From the NCBI GenBank assembly GCA_035048485.1, contig CM068580.1, forward strand, positions 59,136,983 to 59,200,982: a stretch of DNA of 64,000 nucleotides. The letters run 5' to 3'. Positions 16,928 through 30,800 of the stretch are shown here, piece after piece; the stretch's first letter is position 1, and every line of letters starts with the position of its first letter. Both the position numbers and the translations under genes were made by a program. Source of the stretch: Pteria penguin. Its lineage: Eukaryota; Mollusca; Bivalvia; Pterioida; Pteriidae. The notes under the pieces are model-generated. The model ran no database searches. It worked only from the letters and a program-made list of their open reading frames with translations, and was not told the DNA's origin.

Positions 16928-19900
16928 CTAAGTCGTACAGATTCCACAGGTTTTAGGACAATTTGGTTCCATGAATGCTGCATTGGATTTACAGCTCCAT
17001 TTCCATCCGGGGCATCTGTCTGCATACTTAGGAACATCTACACAATCTATTACGAGAGAATTTTTGAATTTACTTAAAATTCTGGTGAGATAAATAATTT
17101 GAATGGTTCTAGGAGTGAAGTGATATGAATATATACTTATATATATATATATATATCGATTTCTAAATTCAATATCTATGAACACAGACACTATGAAACT
17201 ATTACGCTAAATGCCCACATAAAAAATCATGACATACTGGTTCCCGGTTTTAAAATATTACAGTTCATTCATTCATTATTCTCCCACATCAAAAGCAATT
17301 AATTCAAAACTATATATATACATCCTCCTTTATAAATTTTATTTTATCATTTTACAATTAAAACCAGGTTATGAACACAATATACCTGTTTTTGAAGTAC
17401 AGATTCCACATGTTTTAGGACAATTAGGTTCCATGAATGCTGCATTGGATTTACAGCTCCATTTCCATCCGGGGCATCTATCGGCGTACTTAGGAACATC
17501 TACGCAATCTCCTACAACGTAAGTTTTTCTTTTATATATAAATTAACATGTAAAAATATCATGACATTGTTTATATACATGTAGATACCCTTTCTTGCAG
17601 AGTTTATTTATACGATAAGTATTTACCTAGTATTACCCAGCCGAGAAAAACGCTATTTCTTAGAATATTGCAGTATATATTTGTGAAGAATAACGCCCCC
17701 CCCCCCCCCCCCCCCAACAAAAGGAAATTAACGTAATAAAATAATATAGATGAAAAGAAATGTAAATAAGAATACATTTGACAAAATGTACTTTTGTTAA
17801 TCTCTTATTCAAAAAGGTACCTGTCTTAGGCGTAGATGAACCACAAAATTCACAAGTTTTGGGACAATTTTGTGTCATGAAATTCTTGTTCGTCTCACAG
17901 CTATGTTTCCATCCAGGACACCGAGAGGCATATTTTGGATGGTCCTTGCATTCTATTGAAATCAATAAAGCATTATTTTTAATCTCATTATTTTCTAATG
18001 TAAACATAAAGATGAAAGGAAATATCACGATAGTATTCTGAGTTCAAATTTGTCGCATAAACCAAAGTCATATGAATGCTAGATGGACAATTTTCGAGCA
18101 GAATTTATATTCTTGGCTTTAGCAATAACCTAGATAAATTAATCGCAATGAGAGAACGTGGTTGAAAGGTTTTATTGAAATCTCACCTCCTCTTGGTCCT
18201 ATGCCTGAAAACAATAGAGATAATACTTATATGTAATACTGCTTTAAAAAGTATTTCTAAAACTTTTCATGCATTATATTGAAGTTTGAATATTTTCAAC
18301 CAATTCAATACGGAAATTACGCTTAAAAATGGAATAAGTAATTTAAGTAGGAGCACAACGACAAAATTTTGATTTTAGCAATATCCAAATACTTTGCTAA
18401 CTGGACGACAAAATACATATTTAAACAACATATTTATATAAAAACATATTTAATTCCCGATAACTACACAAATCCAAACACGACTTTCCCTGAAAATGCT
18501 GCAAGACTTACGATTAAGTACTTATATAATACGTTTATTGCTTCTCGCAAAAATCATGTCTAGCAAATATGCCCACTGTGAAATTATCACCAAAATGAAG
18601 TCGAACGAAATATAGGTGATTGACAGTAGTTGATTTTCATTATACTTTGCCTTACTGTGTATGTGGTGCGTTACGTGTGTCTCATTTGAAAAATCGCCAA
18701 AAAGTGTCATATTCCCAGTTCTCTCGAAATATATGAAATTCAACCAAACAACAGAAATACTAGTAGACTGAACCTACTCTTCATCACAACTTAGAGAGAA
18801 TCAATACTGTCTCTCAGTCTAATGTAGGAATCGGAAAGATGGCATATCGACAGAAGACGCGTACATGTCACATGGTCTTACTATTGGTTCTTGGGATCGC
18901 TCATTACATTTTGTTCTCTGTGATGTAACATTGGACGTAACTACAGTGTACTTTATCTAAATATTTTTGTTCTTCATCTGAGGCTTCAGTAATTAAGCGA
19001 TTTAGATTTTGATATAGATATTGACAAATATGATTGGACACTTCATTGCGTAGGTATACCGTGGTTTGCATAATGCAAACTATGTCACTCTGTTTTAAAT
19101 TCTCTTGTCTATGTAAAATAAATATTTACCTGGAGGTATAATTTTCGTCGATGTGCCTGGAAAAAAGCGTTTTAGTATGATGTATTATCTCGTGACTGCG
19201 CACTTAATTTATGGTAATGTGAATGAAAATTATGATTGCCATTTTTGGTTTGCATATAAAATTGATGTATTCATTTCTAAAATTCAAGTCAACATTTGTT
19301 TCTTAATACATGTTTTGTTAAACGGATGTACAATTTTACCTGTGCACAATTTATCCTGACACTGTTGACCAGGATTACATCTAGAGCATGGTTCTCCGCC
19401 CGTTAAATAAGGGTATTGCCCGACCCAATTACCGCTATATCAAAGAAAAATAATTCAATTATACTATGAAAAAAGGGAAAAATAATCATGTTAAAATCTA
19501 AAACGAAATTTGTAAAATACTCAGTCGAGATAAATAAATAAATACTTACACAGGTTTGTAAAAACACACTGTATAGAAACCTAAATGATTGCTACATTTT
19601 TCCAAGCCACACCCAACTTTGGTCGTTGTCGCCCATACGATCTATAGTAAACCATTTAAAAAACAATAATTATGAATGAATTCTAATTTGTTACACTAGT
19701 GATGTAACATAATATTCATAAGTAAATGAGAATGCCGGTATGCATAGGAGGAGAAGAAATCGACAACATATTTTCACGATCAGTCTGTAACGTCATATCT
19801 ATTTTCTGATTTATACTACTTACGTTTGTGTAATGTGTGCAGACCCTACTGCATGACAGGTCACTGTACCTGTAATGAAAGGTCTCATTATACCAGCTCT

Positions 19901-20600
19901 CCAGAGCACTCTCAACATGCTCTTTGTCTGTAATGGAGTAAGAATTGTATGCCAAATTCTCCCCTTGTCCATTTTTATGAACAAAATTACATCGCCTAGC
20001 CCAGTCTTGGGCTTCAGCTTGCAAGTCGTTGTCCCATTCCTATGTAAACAAGAGATACCATAATTAATAATACAGTTTCATGTATTATTATCACCTTCAG
20101 CAATCATTGTCATATCCCTATGCCTTTATATCCTGAATAGGTATTGATTATAGACTTTAACTAAATGTTAAAATATATATCCATCTGATTATATTCTTTA
20201 TAAGTAAAATTAGAATAGAAGACACATACACCGGTTAACAACAGACCTAGAGTAAGATATCACTGAGTTACTTGCTTAAATAAAGATAAATATTGATACT
20301 TAATTTCAAAACTTTTATGTAAATGAACTTGAACAAAGAAAAACAAACTGTTCAATAAATCTTAATTCCTTTCTTTATTATTTTTCATTTAAATATGAAA
20401 TTTTGAAGGGATAAGATTTACGAACATTTTCGTATTTATCTGACGCATATACATACAAGTTTCTGCATGTTTGTAGACCCGAGTCCTCGTCGGTACCCAT
20501 TATGAATGTCTAGAATAAGTTGCTTGTAAAGGCCAACATCCACGGCAGTGCTCATTGCACTACTTGTCAGGCAAACGAGGGTTATAAGTGAGATAAGCAT
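16928..20600 (-). CDS. CAP-ShKT secreted protein, copy B (intact)
   Basis: Predicted 321-residue secreted protein. Exons on minus: 20600-20457 (144 nt), 20039-19824 (216), 19641-19550 (92), 19434-19340 (95), 19156-19130 (27), 18204-18187 (18), 17952-17821 (132), 17508-17386 (123), 17046-16928 (119, TAG stop). They total 966 nt with no stop, all GT-AG. Residues 1-17 are a signal peptide (MLISLITLVCLTSSAMS). Residues about 25-180 are the CAP domain, with DIHNGYR, CNFVH, GENLA, WYNE and HYTNIVW. H69, E75, E100 and H117 fit the CAP metal-site tetrad. The signature TVCFYKPVGNWVGQYPY and a Cys-rich tail (PCSRCNPGQQCQDKLC) follow. Three ShKT domains close the protein, each with the CPGW, M...NCPKTC.xC pattern. 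CAP-ShKT proteins are extracellular and include defence, venom and parasite secretions. A specific function cannot be read from sequence. Confidence 0.87.
17696..17715. repeat. C20 tract in intron 7 of copy B
   Basis: A run of about 20 C (G on the transcribed RNA). The same intron site has C5 in A (near 4264), C12 in C (28601-28612), C12 in D (36528-36539) and about C13 in E (61418-61430). Confidence 0.9.
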
Positions 20601-20746
20601 CGTTGATGAAGCCTACAATTATAAAGAAAAGACAAGTCTGTTTGTAATCTACATGGTTAGATCGTTGATCTATTTCATTTTAATACAATAACCGAATATG
20701 AGGACTTGACTTTAGACTGTGTGGGAACGGTTTACTAACGTAGCTG

Positions 20747-20753
20747 TTATATA
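20747..20753 (-). promoter_or_regulatory. Putative TATA box, copy B
   Basis: TATATAA on minus, 147 bp upstream of the start codon, in a block conserved among the four complete copies. Confidence 0.35.
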
Positions 20754-22440
20754 TGCTTGCATAATAGACCGAAATAGTACAAATTTAAGCGATTGTTGTA
20801 GTTTAATTCCTAATGTAATTAAATTCAACGAAAACCCTACAGCCTTCCTGCGCCTAACCTTTCGCAATTTGTGCTTCAAACTGTGCTTTCCTTGTATATT
20901 TTCTTCTAAGCTCTCATTTTTGTGGTAGCGTGAATATCAAAACCAATTGGTTACCACGCTGATGATTAAAACATATCAGTATGGTGGCAATTTCTTTGAA
21001 TTTATCCAACACCCCCCCCCCCCCCGCTTTAATCTCATAATAATAAATAAATAAACAATAATAAGGAAAGTAACAAGGGTAAATCTATTCTTGATGTTAA
21101 ATATTGTCTGCTTTAATATTTGTCCCTTTTTATTTTTGATACGGAAATGGTATTCCATTATTCCATAATGGTATCCCATTTTTTTATTTTTATAAAACCC
21201 TCAACTTGAGCAACCTGTAGAGTTTTTTTTTCTTTGTATCGACGTTTATTTATAGATTTTAAAAGATTTTTTCTTACTGAATATTGTTTTTATGGTGAGG
21301 ATAAAGGTGGACCTTCATCCATGCTAAATGAATTACGGTTGCCACATTTAATTTCCTGCACCTGCATTACAACCGAATATTATTGTGATATCTTTTCATG
21401 TGCTTATTGATTGCATTTCCATGTCGGTATCTTTTTTCTTTTCTTAGAGAAATTTAGAAAATAAAAGCAAATTTCTCATCACTGAGGACGTGTTTTGTAA
21501 CTATCTTCCATCAGCACAAAATAATTCAAATAAGACTTACCTAGGAGAATCGGACCTGGTGGTTAGCTCTTGATTCTTACACGAAATTTTGTTCAGGTTG
21601 ATGCTCTTTATATAGACCAAACGGATGTAACTGATTGGAAAATGCCTTTCCAATATTTTGAACAGCATGAAATGGATTATTTTCATTTCAGTTAACAATC
21701 AAGAAGCGTATGATTTTTGGTATGTAAATGCTTATGTGCTAAATTGTATTAATATTTTCTTTTCAATTTAGATGCAGATGTCACAGCTTTTTTTTCCAAC
21801 AAACCTCCCCTCGCATTCTGACAATAAAAATGTAATCAATATTTAAAGTCATATACGTCATAATTGTGTGCAGCAAATGCACACTTATGTCCTGTAAGCT
21901 CTAATCTTTATCTTTAGGCAAAGATACATATTATCTGCTGTACTTTTAGGTGCGGTTAAACTCGATACATTTCGACAATGAAGTACGAATATAATAATTG
22001 AAAGCATAAATGTTCACCATGTGTTCATATGTGGTATTATTACCATACTTTTATCCAAGTGTATTGATGTACTTTGCTTTCACGGCAACCGAGAAGACAA
22101 TAACCTTTAATACGGGGTGGTACTATAGAATGCGAATGTTAAGACCGACCGTCCGAGGTCGTCAACGTACTTGAGGTTTTATCGAGCATTTTAGCGACGT
22201 TCTATATGGGTTTCTTTTCATAGATTTACCCTTTTGTATTTCCTGTGACACAGAATGAATAATGTTAAATAAGACCTTTTGCACTCCTCTGTAATTTTTA
22301 ATTGAAACATATGTTGTTTTTCTTCTCCTAAGAAATATAAGTTAGACACTGCATAGAAAATTAAAGTCTGAAGTGAAAGTGATAATTGAGATTTAAACAA
22401 TATTGTAACGGAAGTCTGGGTGCAAGTAAAAACATTGTAA

Positions 22441-22730
22441 GAAAAAAGAGGAGTTACCGGCTCAGCCATGTGGCAGAAGTCACCATGGAGCTATACAATA
22501 CTTGAATATAAATAATATAATAGAACATTTAACACATTACAAAAATATTTGATTGTAGTGCAATTACGATACCGACTTAGGACGGTCATTTAATTTGACA
22601 AAAGCCAAACAAATGGTGTGGTTAACCGCTTTACGGGCCCACCTTCCCACCCACCGTAACAGCAGAACAATCAAAAGACGTACATTTAAAAATTTATAAA
22701 TAATCCTCCATGTAAGAAAAAAGAGGAATA
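22441..22730 (-). mobile_element. Solo PLE-A 3'-end fragment with repeated terminus
   Basis: An approximately 290-bp insertion compared with the matching place upstream of C (near 33318). It holds only the 3' tail of PLE-A. The terminal word GAAAAAAGAGGA occurs at both ends (22440 and 22717) in the same orientation. This is what a truncated tandem arrangement would leave, and such arrangements are typical of Penelope-like elements. Confidence 0.7.
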
Positions 22731-23574
22731 AAACCAATATATATAATTTTGTAGCTAAATATATATTTTCGTTCAAAATTTTGTAAATATTACGCGACTG
22801 ATGTATCATGTATTTTTTGTATTTGTTTGGCTTTTCCTTCTCCTTTTTTCTAATTTGATCGTAGCCATTACTTGTAAATTTTAGCGGAAAATATACATAA
22901 AGGATACAAAGTTTAACCTTTAGTTACAGGCTGCGTTATTTTCAAACTTTCTTGCTTTCGAACATATTCTCTTTTCGTCGTAATGACTGAACCGCTTAAC
23001 TAGAAGGGGCAATCCGAGTTCGATGTTACTCTGACATCGACTCTTTGGATGATAATCAGGATCTTGAAGTATATACCACTATCTAATAATACCTCGTCAA
23101 CACTTCAGAACTTCACAGTGACTACAAAATCGCTTATTGACTTTGTTTTGTCTAAAATATAACGGGAGTTTCCACTACAATCAAAATCCAACGAAAGATA
23201 ACCGACCAAAGAGAAAGCTAATAAAAACTTGCAGAGACTTTACATTTGACGAGTATTTAGTCGGTGAATTGGAATATCGGACAAAAGTACTTTTCCAAAG
23301 TACAGTGTCTCATTACGATAAAGTGACCAGATCAATATATTATAACATTATACCCCATTAAGTCACCTTTGTGTTAAAATTATACTTAAAGTTATATACT
23401 ACGAAAGTAACTGTTGTCACATGACTATGTCACTAATAACAACAGTGGACATTCACGGACCCCTTAAATTCAGAGAGTTTGTTAAATGAGAAAAAAGATT
23501 ACAACATCGGAAATAAAACAGAAACCCAACACAAACACTCAGTTACCTATATTGTATTCTCTATTTAAATTTTG

Positions 23575-23625
23575 AAAAAAAAATAACAAAAACAAAACAA
23601 AAAAAAAAAAAAAAAAAAAAAAAAC
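23575..23625. repeat. A-rich tract
   Basis: Long A runs broken by AAC and AAAAC. The matching sites at about 9365-9405, 34062-34122 and 50320-50360 have different lengths. Confidence 0.9.
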
Positions 23626-25560
23626 AGTAATACATGTGACACAAGTTGTCCTTAAAATAGTATCATTACTTATTGTCCAAAAGACAAATGGGAAAGTGGA
23701 AATGTCAAAACATAACATTACATCTTTTATAGTATGTAGAATATTCAATTCTAAAATACTTTATCAATAATATTTTTCAAACAGAATAAATCTTTTATTT
23801 AGTAAATTATTTCAATTGACCGTCCTATCTTAGTAACTACATTGCGCTACAATAATGTATTTTGTGATGTCGTTCCATGTTTTTATTGTTTGTATTTTGT
23901 CTGTGATTACTTTTATGATATGGTTAAGTGAGATGTCTTTATGCTTTCTATGATTATAATACTTGGGCAGAGATGTATATGACATGGTATGCATAGTAGA
24001 CACGGATTTAAAATATAGGATGTGATACATATTTGAATCGAATCGGGTTGCTTTATAATGGTCAAGTAAATGGTAGGGAAGGATATAATTTTAGAATTTA
24101 TATTGATTTCATTAGCTGTTCATATTTTGTGATAATTTCTAATAAAAGTGTAAATAAAGATATAACATATAAGATAATATGGCATTGGTTCAGATCTAAA
24201 CAAAAAGACATCTTAATTTAAGAATTATGCAATCATTATAACCTTTTGATTGTGAGCTGTACGTTATAAAATATTAATTCAAATCAGTTTACATCGAAGG
24301 AAACAAATTATTTAGGTGATGTTCTGTCTAGACAGCAATTGGAACAGTTTTGCTTTATTAGCATTTTATTCATTTTGTGTACAAAAATAAATGTTATCAA
24401 TTTTATGGCATCTAGTGGTGAATCATATAACTTAATTTCTTGTCCATTGGTCTGCTATGATAGGTTACACAAAAAGTGCTATCCTATGTCATGTATCAGG
24501 TTATCTTATTTATGTTAAATTTGTAATTTGAGTGAAGTACCACGTGTTTTGTTGTAAGTTACATGGTTACCGACAGTTAGAGACTTACTATCATGAAGGA
24601 TTTTTTTAAAGAATGTCGACAACGTTTGATAGTTTGAACAGCTTTTAGTGTCCCTGCCTGTAACATGCAGGTTTTTTTGCACTTTAACCAGGAACAGATT
24701 CACTGTTGATTGACATTTCAATTATGATTATTTGTAAAAATGGATGTCATATCGAATATCGCTGATCGCTATGTTCATTTCTGCCATCTAAATATATTTT
24801 TAATCTTAGTTTTCTACTATTCTATTTGGATATCCATAACAACCAACTTCGGATTTGACTCCTTTAAAAATACAGTCATGGCCAAATATCGCCCAACTAC
24901 ATACAGTATAATAAATATAATATGAGAACATTAAACTTCATTTAACTGTTTCATTATTATTGTGCTTGTGCTCTCATTCTGACGATGTAAATGTTCCCCG
25001 TTCGTGACAAATGAGTTCAGTTTACATTAAATATGCTGAAGTCTTTAATGATTAGATTTAATACAAGAAATTAAATAATTTTTTTTAGCGAGAGACGACT
25101 TTATTAGATCAAGATATGTAGTAGTTCTTTGTGTCTTAGTTTTAGATTAATTTGGTAACAAGTTGGTCTTCAAATACATTACACAATTTAGTCTTTGAAA
25201 ATCACTGAAGAGACAAATGTTGTCAAAATGCGCATATGGTGCAGTAAATGAACACAGGTACATGTAGATATTTTCTTATATCCATTCAACGGCATGCAAA
25301 TTTAGATCAAAATTTTAAAATGAATCAATTTCGGACTGTCGAGATACGAGTCTCTTTGGAATTTTGCAGTTTCTCATGAAATGTTGGACAACCAATTCCG
25401 ATGTTGGATAAATAGAAAGACATTTGTTTGTGAAATATGATATAGACATAAGTAAAAATCTGCGATACCGATCCGATTTCCACAACTCGAAGTCCAAAGA
25501 ACATGACAATACGTTTATATTACATATATATTAATTTAGTGCAATATATGCGCAGACGGT

Positions 25561-26740
25561 CTACAATGGAAGAGGGAAGTCAACATGTGAAAGAACGATC
25601 TATCGCATTAACATTATAATGATGTATTGTCTGAGCGTATAAGGTCTTTATAACAACCTTAAAATTTGCAGGATGTTGACTTACTGCGTCAGATCTCATA
25701 TTATTGTGATACTAACTTTTCTCCTAGTAGTTTTTCTAGATAAAGGAACGATACTCAGAAGAAGCTCAAGCATAACGAATCATTTGAGACATATAACCCA
25801 GAACACCATACGTAGGTGATATATAATGTTATTTCTTGTATATGGAATGTTAACATTGGGGAAATTAAAGTCATTACGTTTGTCATAAATTGACGTAGTC
25901 AGTTCACCATCTTAGTCTATACCAAGTAGAGGATCTAAATATAAAGCAAATGAATTGGATACTGTAGTGTCTTTAATTTCCAGTTCATTGGAATACATTG
26001 TATAAACTTATATATCAAACTTTCTGTTATTTATAGATAGTACATCATCAATATATCTGATTGCAAAATTAAAGGACAATGTCAATTGCTTCATATTCTG
26101 ACTTACAAGATTTTGTATGAAGTCAGTTTCATAAGAAAAAAGGAACAAACCCGCTAACATAGGAGCACAGGTAGTGCCAATAGGGATTCTGATGGTCTGC
26201 TGACCTGATCACTAAACACAGCATATATATTGCCGATCAGAAACCCCAGTATGCGTTTATTTCATCTTTAGAGTATTTGAATTTTAATTATACAGAATGA
26301 AAATAGAGGCAATACAATTTGTATTAATATCATTGTAAAGAAGTAACCGTTACGGTTACGGTTGTAGCTATTTTATATCAAGCCCGGAGATAAAGAATGC
26401 TTAACATTTCACTAAAGAATGAAGTGAAGCTTTAAGACAAAGAGCGGTAGTAAATAAAGAACATCCATAATATTAGACAAAGGACAGATGTATTGTATTA
26501 AAGACCGTTGCCCTGACCAAGATGGGGTCTGGTGCAAGTAGGAAGTACGTTTCCAGTGCTGACCGGTCGCACTCGTAGTGATGTCATAAGACTATCTGAG
26601 CTCTTGTATCCGTTAGTTGTAGGAGGTGGTGACTGTTCTACCATTTTCACAATCCGTAAGAAGGTATTATAAGTAAAAGATGTGATATTGTATTATCACA
26701 GTACTAACGCTTAAACTTGGACTGCAGTAACAGTGAACAT
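25561..26740 (-). pseudogene. Decayed reverse transcriptase (PLE-C), array copy 3
   Basis: Nearly the same as 12420-13551. The minus strand around 26190-25930 reads the same PIGTTC, LFLFSYE and YVDDVLSI motifs with in-frame stops. Unlike unit B it has no PLE-A insertion at its right end, which makes it the empty-site reference for that insertion. Confidence 0.7.
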
Positions 26741-27840
26741 GTCAATAAATTCTGATAAACCGCAAAATTTTGTGGAACCTAGATTTCGTATCCTTTTCAA
26801 TTACTAGCTTGCCTCGGTAACGAGAGAACCATAGTCTGTGGAAGGTGTCAGTTGAGAGATAACATATCAGAAGCAGGTGATAAAGGAATAGCAGTATATG
26901 GTGAGGTTTCATATTTTACAAATTTTCGCTATCTTGTACAATTTGTCCGTCGAAATTTATCTTCATACACACATGTTCGATTCATAGTCTCAAACAAAGT
27001 CACTCAGTATAATTGATATCAAAGTTGACTCATCTACCGAAATGAAATAAAAACACAACTGCAGGAAATCATTATAATTTAACTCTAATTATTTATTTTC
27101 ATTTCCAACAGAATACAAATACAGGTTCTTTTTCCCCCACATACATTTGATGAATTTATCTGAAAGTCACCATGGCATTGCTGAAATGAAGTATACCAAT
27201 GACATATTGTACTACAAACATGCACCTCTCTCCCGATCGTTGATTCAAAAGTATAAAAATGGGATAAATTACAAGAAAACTCATATCCCCAATTTTTTGT
27301 TTGTTTCCTCTTGATAAAGGCCAAGTGACCGAAAATATGTGGACATTGGGTATTCCGCGCAGCTGTGATTCGAGTGTTATAATACCTTTTTTCCTGATGT
27401 TATGTGGAAATTACCCTTTCTACAGTGTTGGTTAATATTCATTCATATATACAATGCAAAGTTACATGTTTCCCCTGCATGTAAGGACATTCATGGTGAA
27501 TATGAGTAGCCATTCAGGAGAAATTTCCTCCTCCCGAACACCTCGTCTCGCCTCTGAAATATCAGGGGTTCGTGGTTGTCCGCTGTGGTACATTGATGTT
27601 AGTTTCATACTTAATAGGCATCAGTTACTTTCGGATTTTACATCGTTATTTACTTGACTCACACTGACCTTCGGAGGCCTATATATATAAATACCATATG
27701 ATAGATGATAATAAGTTATATATTTACACACACAATTTTCTTTATAAATATTATGATGTTATTATATAAATAGAAATGCATTTTCTCATCTGAAATAAAA
27801 TACAATATAATATAAAAAGATACAAAAGTATACCTTATCA
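26741..27840. other. Spacer downstream of copy C (no gene)
   Basis: Equivalent to 15818-16927. It contains the conserved module at about 27450-27680. No supported gene. Confidence 0.6.
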
Positions 27841-30800
27841 CTAAGTCGTACAGATTCCACAGGTTTTAGGACAATTTGGTTCCATGAATGCTGCATTGGA
27901 TTTACAGCTCCATTTCCATCCGGGGCATCTGTCTGCGTACTTAGGAACATCTACACAATCTATTACGAGAGAATTTTTAAATTTACTTAAAATTCTGGTG
28001 AGATAAATAAGTTGAATGGTTCTAGGAGTGAAGTGATATGAATATATACTTATATATATATATATCGATTTCTAAATTCAATATCTATGAACACAGACAC
28101 TATGAAACTATTACGCTAAATGACCACATAAAAAATCATGACATACTGGTTCCCGGTTTTAAAATATTACAGTTCATTCATTCATTATTCTCCCACATCA
28201 AAAGCAATTAATTCAAAACTATATATATACATCCTCCTTTATAAATTTTATTTTATCATTTTACAATTAAAAACAGTTTATGAACGCAGTATACTTGTTT
28301 TTGAAGTACAGATTCCACATGTTTAGGACAATTAGGGTCCATGAATGCTGCATTGGATTTACAGCTCCATTTCCATGCGGGGCATCTATCGGCGTACTTA
28401 GGAACATCTACGCAATCTCCTACGACGTAAGTTTTTATATATATTTAAATTAACATGTAAAAATATCATGACATTGTTTGTATACATGTAGATACCCTTT
28501 CCTGCAGAGTTTATTTATACGATAAGTATTTACCTAGTATTACCGAGCCGAGAAAAACGCTATTTCTTACAATATTGCAGTATATATTTGTGAAGAATTA
28601 CCCCCCCCCCCCAACAAAAGGAAATTAATGTAATAAAATAATATAGATGAAAAGAAATGTAAATAAGATTACATTCGACAAAATTTACTTTTGTTAATCT
28701 CTTATTCAAAAAGGTACCTGTCTGAGGCGTAGATGAACCACAAAATTCACAAGTTTTGGGACAATTTTGTGTCATGAAATTCTTGTTCGTCTCACAGCTA
28801 TGTTTCCATCCAGGGCACCGAGAGGCATATTTTGGATGGTCCTTGCATTCTATTAAAATCAAGAAAGCATTATTTTTAATCTCATTATTTTCTAATGTAA
28901 ACATAAAGATGAAAGGAAATATCACGATAGTATTCTGAGTTCAAATTTGTCGCATAAACCAAAGTCATATGAATGCTAAATGGACAATTTTCGAGCAGAA
29001 TTTATATTCTTGGCTTTAGCAATAACCTAGATAAATTAATCGCAATGAGAGAACGTGGTTGAAAGGTTTTATTGAAATCTCACCTCCTGTTGGTCCTATG
29101 CCTGAAAACAATAGAGATAATACGTATATGTAATACTGCTTTAAAAAGTATTTCTAAAACTTATCATGCATTATATTGAAATTTGAATATTTTCAACCAA
29201 TTCAATACGGAAATTACGCTTAAAAATGGAATAAGTAATTTAAGTAGGAGCACAACGACAAAATTTTGATTTTAGCAATATCCAAATACTTTTCTAACTG
29301 GACGACAAAATACCGTAAAAACACATTTAATTCCCAATAACTACACAAATCCAAACACGATTTTCCCTGAAAATGCTGCAAGACTTACGATTAAGTACTT
29401 ATATTACACGTTTATTGCTTCTCGCAAAAATCATGTCTAGCAAATATGCCCACTGTGAAATTATCACCAAAATGAAGTCGAACGAAATATAGGTGATTGA
29501 CAGTAGTTGATTTTCATTTTACTTTCCCTTACTGTGTATGGGGTGCGTTATGTGTGTCTCATTTGAAAAATCGCCAAAAAGTGTCATATTCCCAGTTCTC
29601 TCGAAATATATGAAATTCAACCAAACAAGAGAAATACTAGTAGACTGAACCTACTCTTCATCACAACTTAGAGAGGATCAATACTGTCTCTCAGTCTAAT
29701 GTAGGAATCGGAAAGATGGTATATCGACAGAAACGCTTACATGTCACATGGTCTCACTTATGATTCTTGGGATCGCTCATTACATTTCGTTCTCTGTGAT
29801 GTAACATTGGACGTAACTACAGTGTACTTTATCTAAATATTTTTGTTCTTCATCTGAAGCTTCAGTAATTAAGCAATTTAGATTTTGATACAGAGATTGA
29901 CAAATATGATTGGACACTTTATTGCGTACGTAGACCGTGGTTTGCATAATGCAAACTATGTCACTCTCTTTTAAATTCTCTTGTCTATGTAAAATAAATA
30001 TTTACCTGGAGGTATAATTTTCGTCGATGTGCCTGGAAAAAAGCATTTAATTATAATGTATTATCTCGTGACTGAACACTTAATTTATGGTAAGTTGAAT
30101 GATAATTATGATTGCCATTTTTGGTTTGCATATAAAATTGATGTATTCATTTCTAAAATTCAAGTCAACATTTGTTTCTTAATACATGTTTTGTTAAACG
30201 GATGTACAATTTACCTGTGCACAATTTATCCTGACACTGTTGACCAGGATTACATCTAGAGCATGGTTCTCCGCCCGTTAAATAAGGGTATTGCCCGACC
30301 CAGTTACCGCTATATCAGAGAAAAATAATTAAATTATACTAAAAAAGTATTTTAAGATAATATTAAGATCTAAAAGGAAATTTGTAAAATACTCAGTAAA
30401 ATACTCAGTCGAGATAAATAAATGAATACTTACACAGGTTTGTAAAAACACACTGTATAGAAACCCAAATAATTGCTACATTTCTCCAAGCCACACCCAA
30501 CTTTGGTCGTTGTCGCCCATACGATCTACAGTAAACCATTTAAAAAAACAATAATTTTGAATGAATTCTTGTTTGTTACACTAGTAATGTAACATAATAT
30601 TCATAAGTAAATGAGAATAAAGATCACCAGTATGCATAGAGGAGAAGAAATCGACAACATTTTTTCACGATCAGCCTGTAACGTCATACCTATTTTCTCA
30701 TTTATACTACTTACGTTTGTGTAATGTGTGCAGACCCTACTGCATGACAGGTCACTGTATCTGTAATGAAAGGTCTCATTATACCAGCTCTCCAGAGCAC

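Larger units (their letters stand above)
20601..25560. other. Upstream spacer between copies B and C (no gene)
   Basis: Paralogous to 7181-12470 and 31492-34207. It contains a C14 run at 21012-21025 (C20 at the matching place upstream of D, interrupted upstream of A and C), a PLE-A fragment (22441-22730) and an A-rich tract (23575-23625). No ORF supported as a gene. Confidence 0.6.

Noticed and set aside
17229..17522. Plus-strand ORF opposite the second ShKT exon (also 35994-36287)
   Set aside because: Antisense to a well-supported exon, with no motif of its own.
19875..20063. Plus-strand ORF repeated opposite the CAP exon in all copies
   Set aside because: It is the shadow of the minus-strand CAP exon. 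That exon has conserved domain motifs and splice sites on the minus strand.
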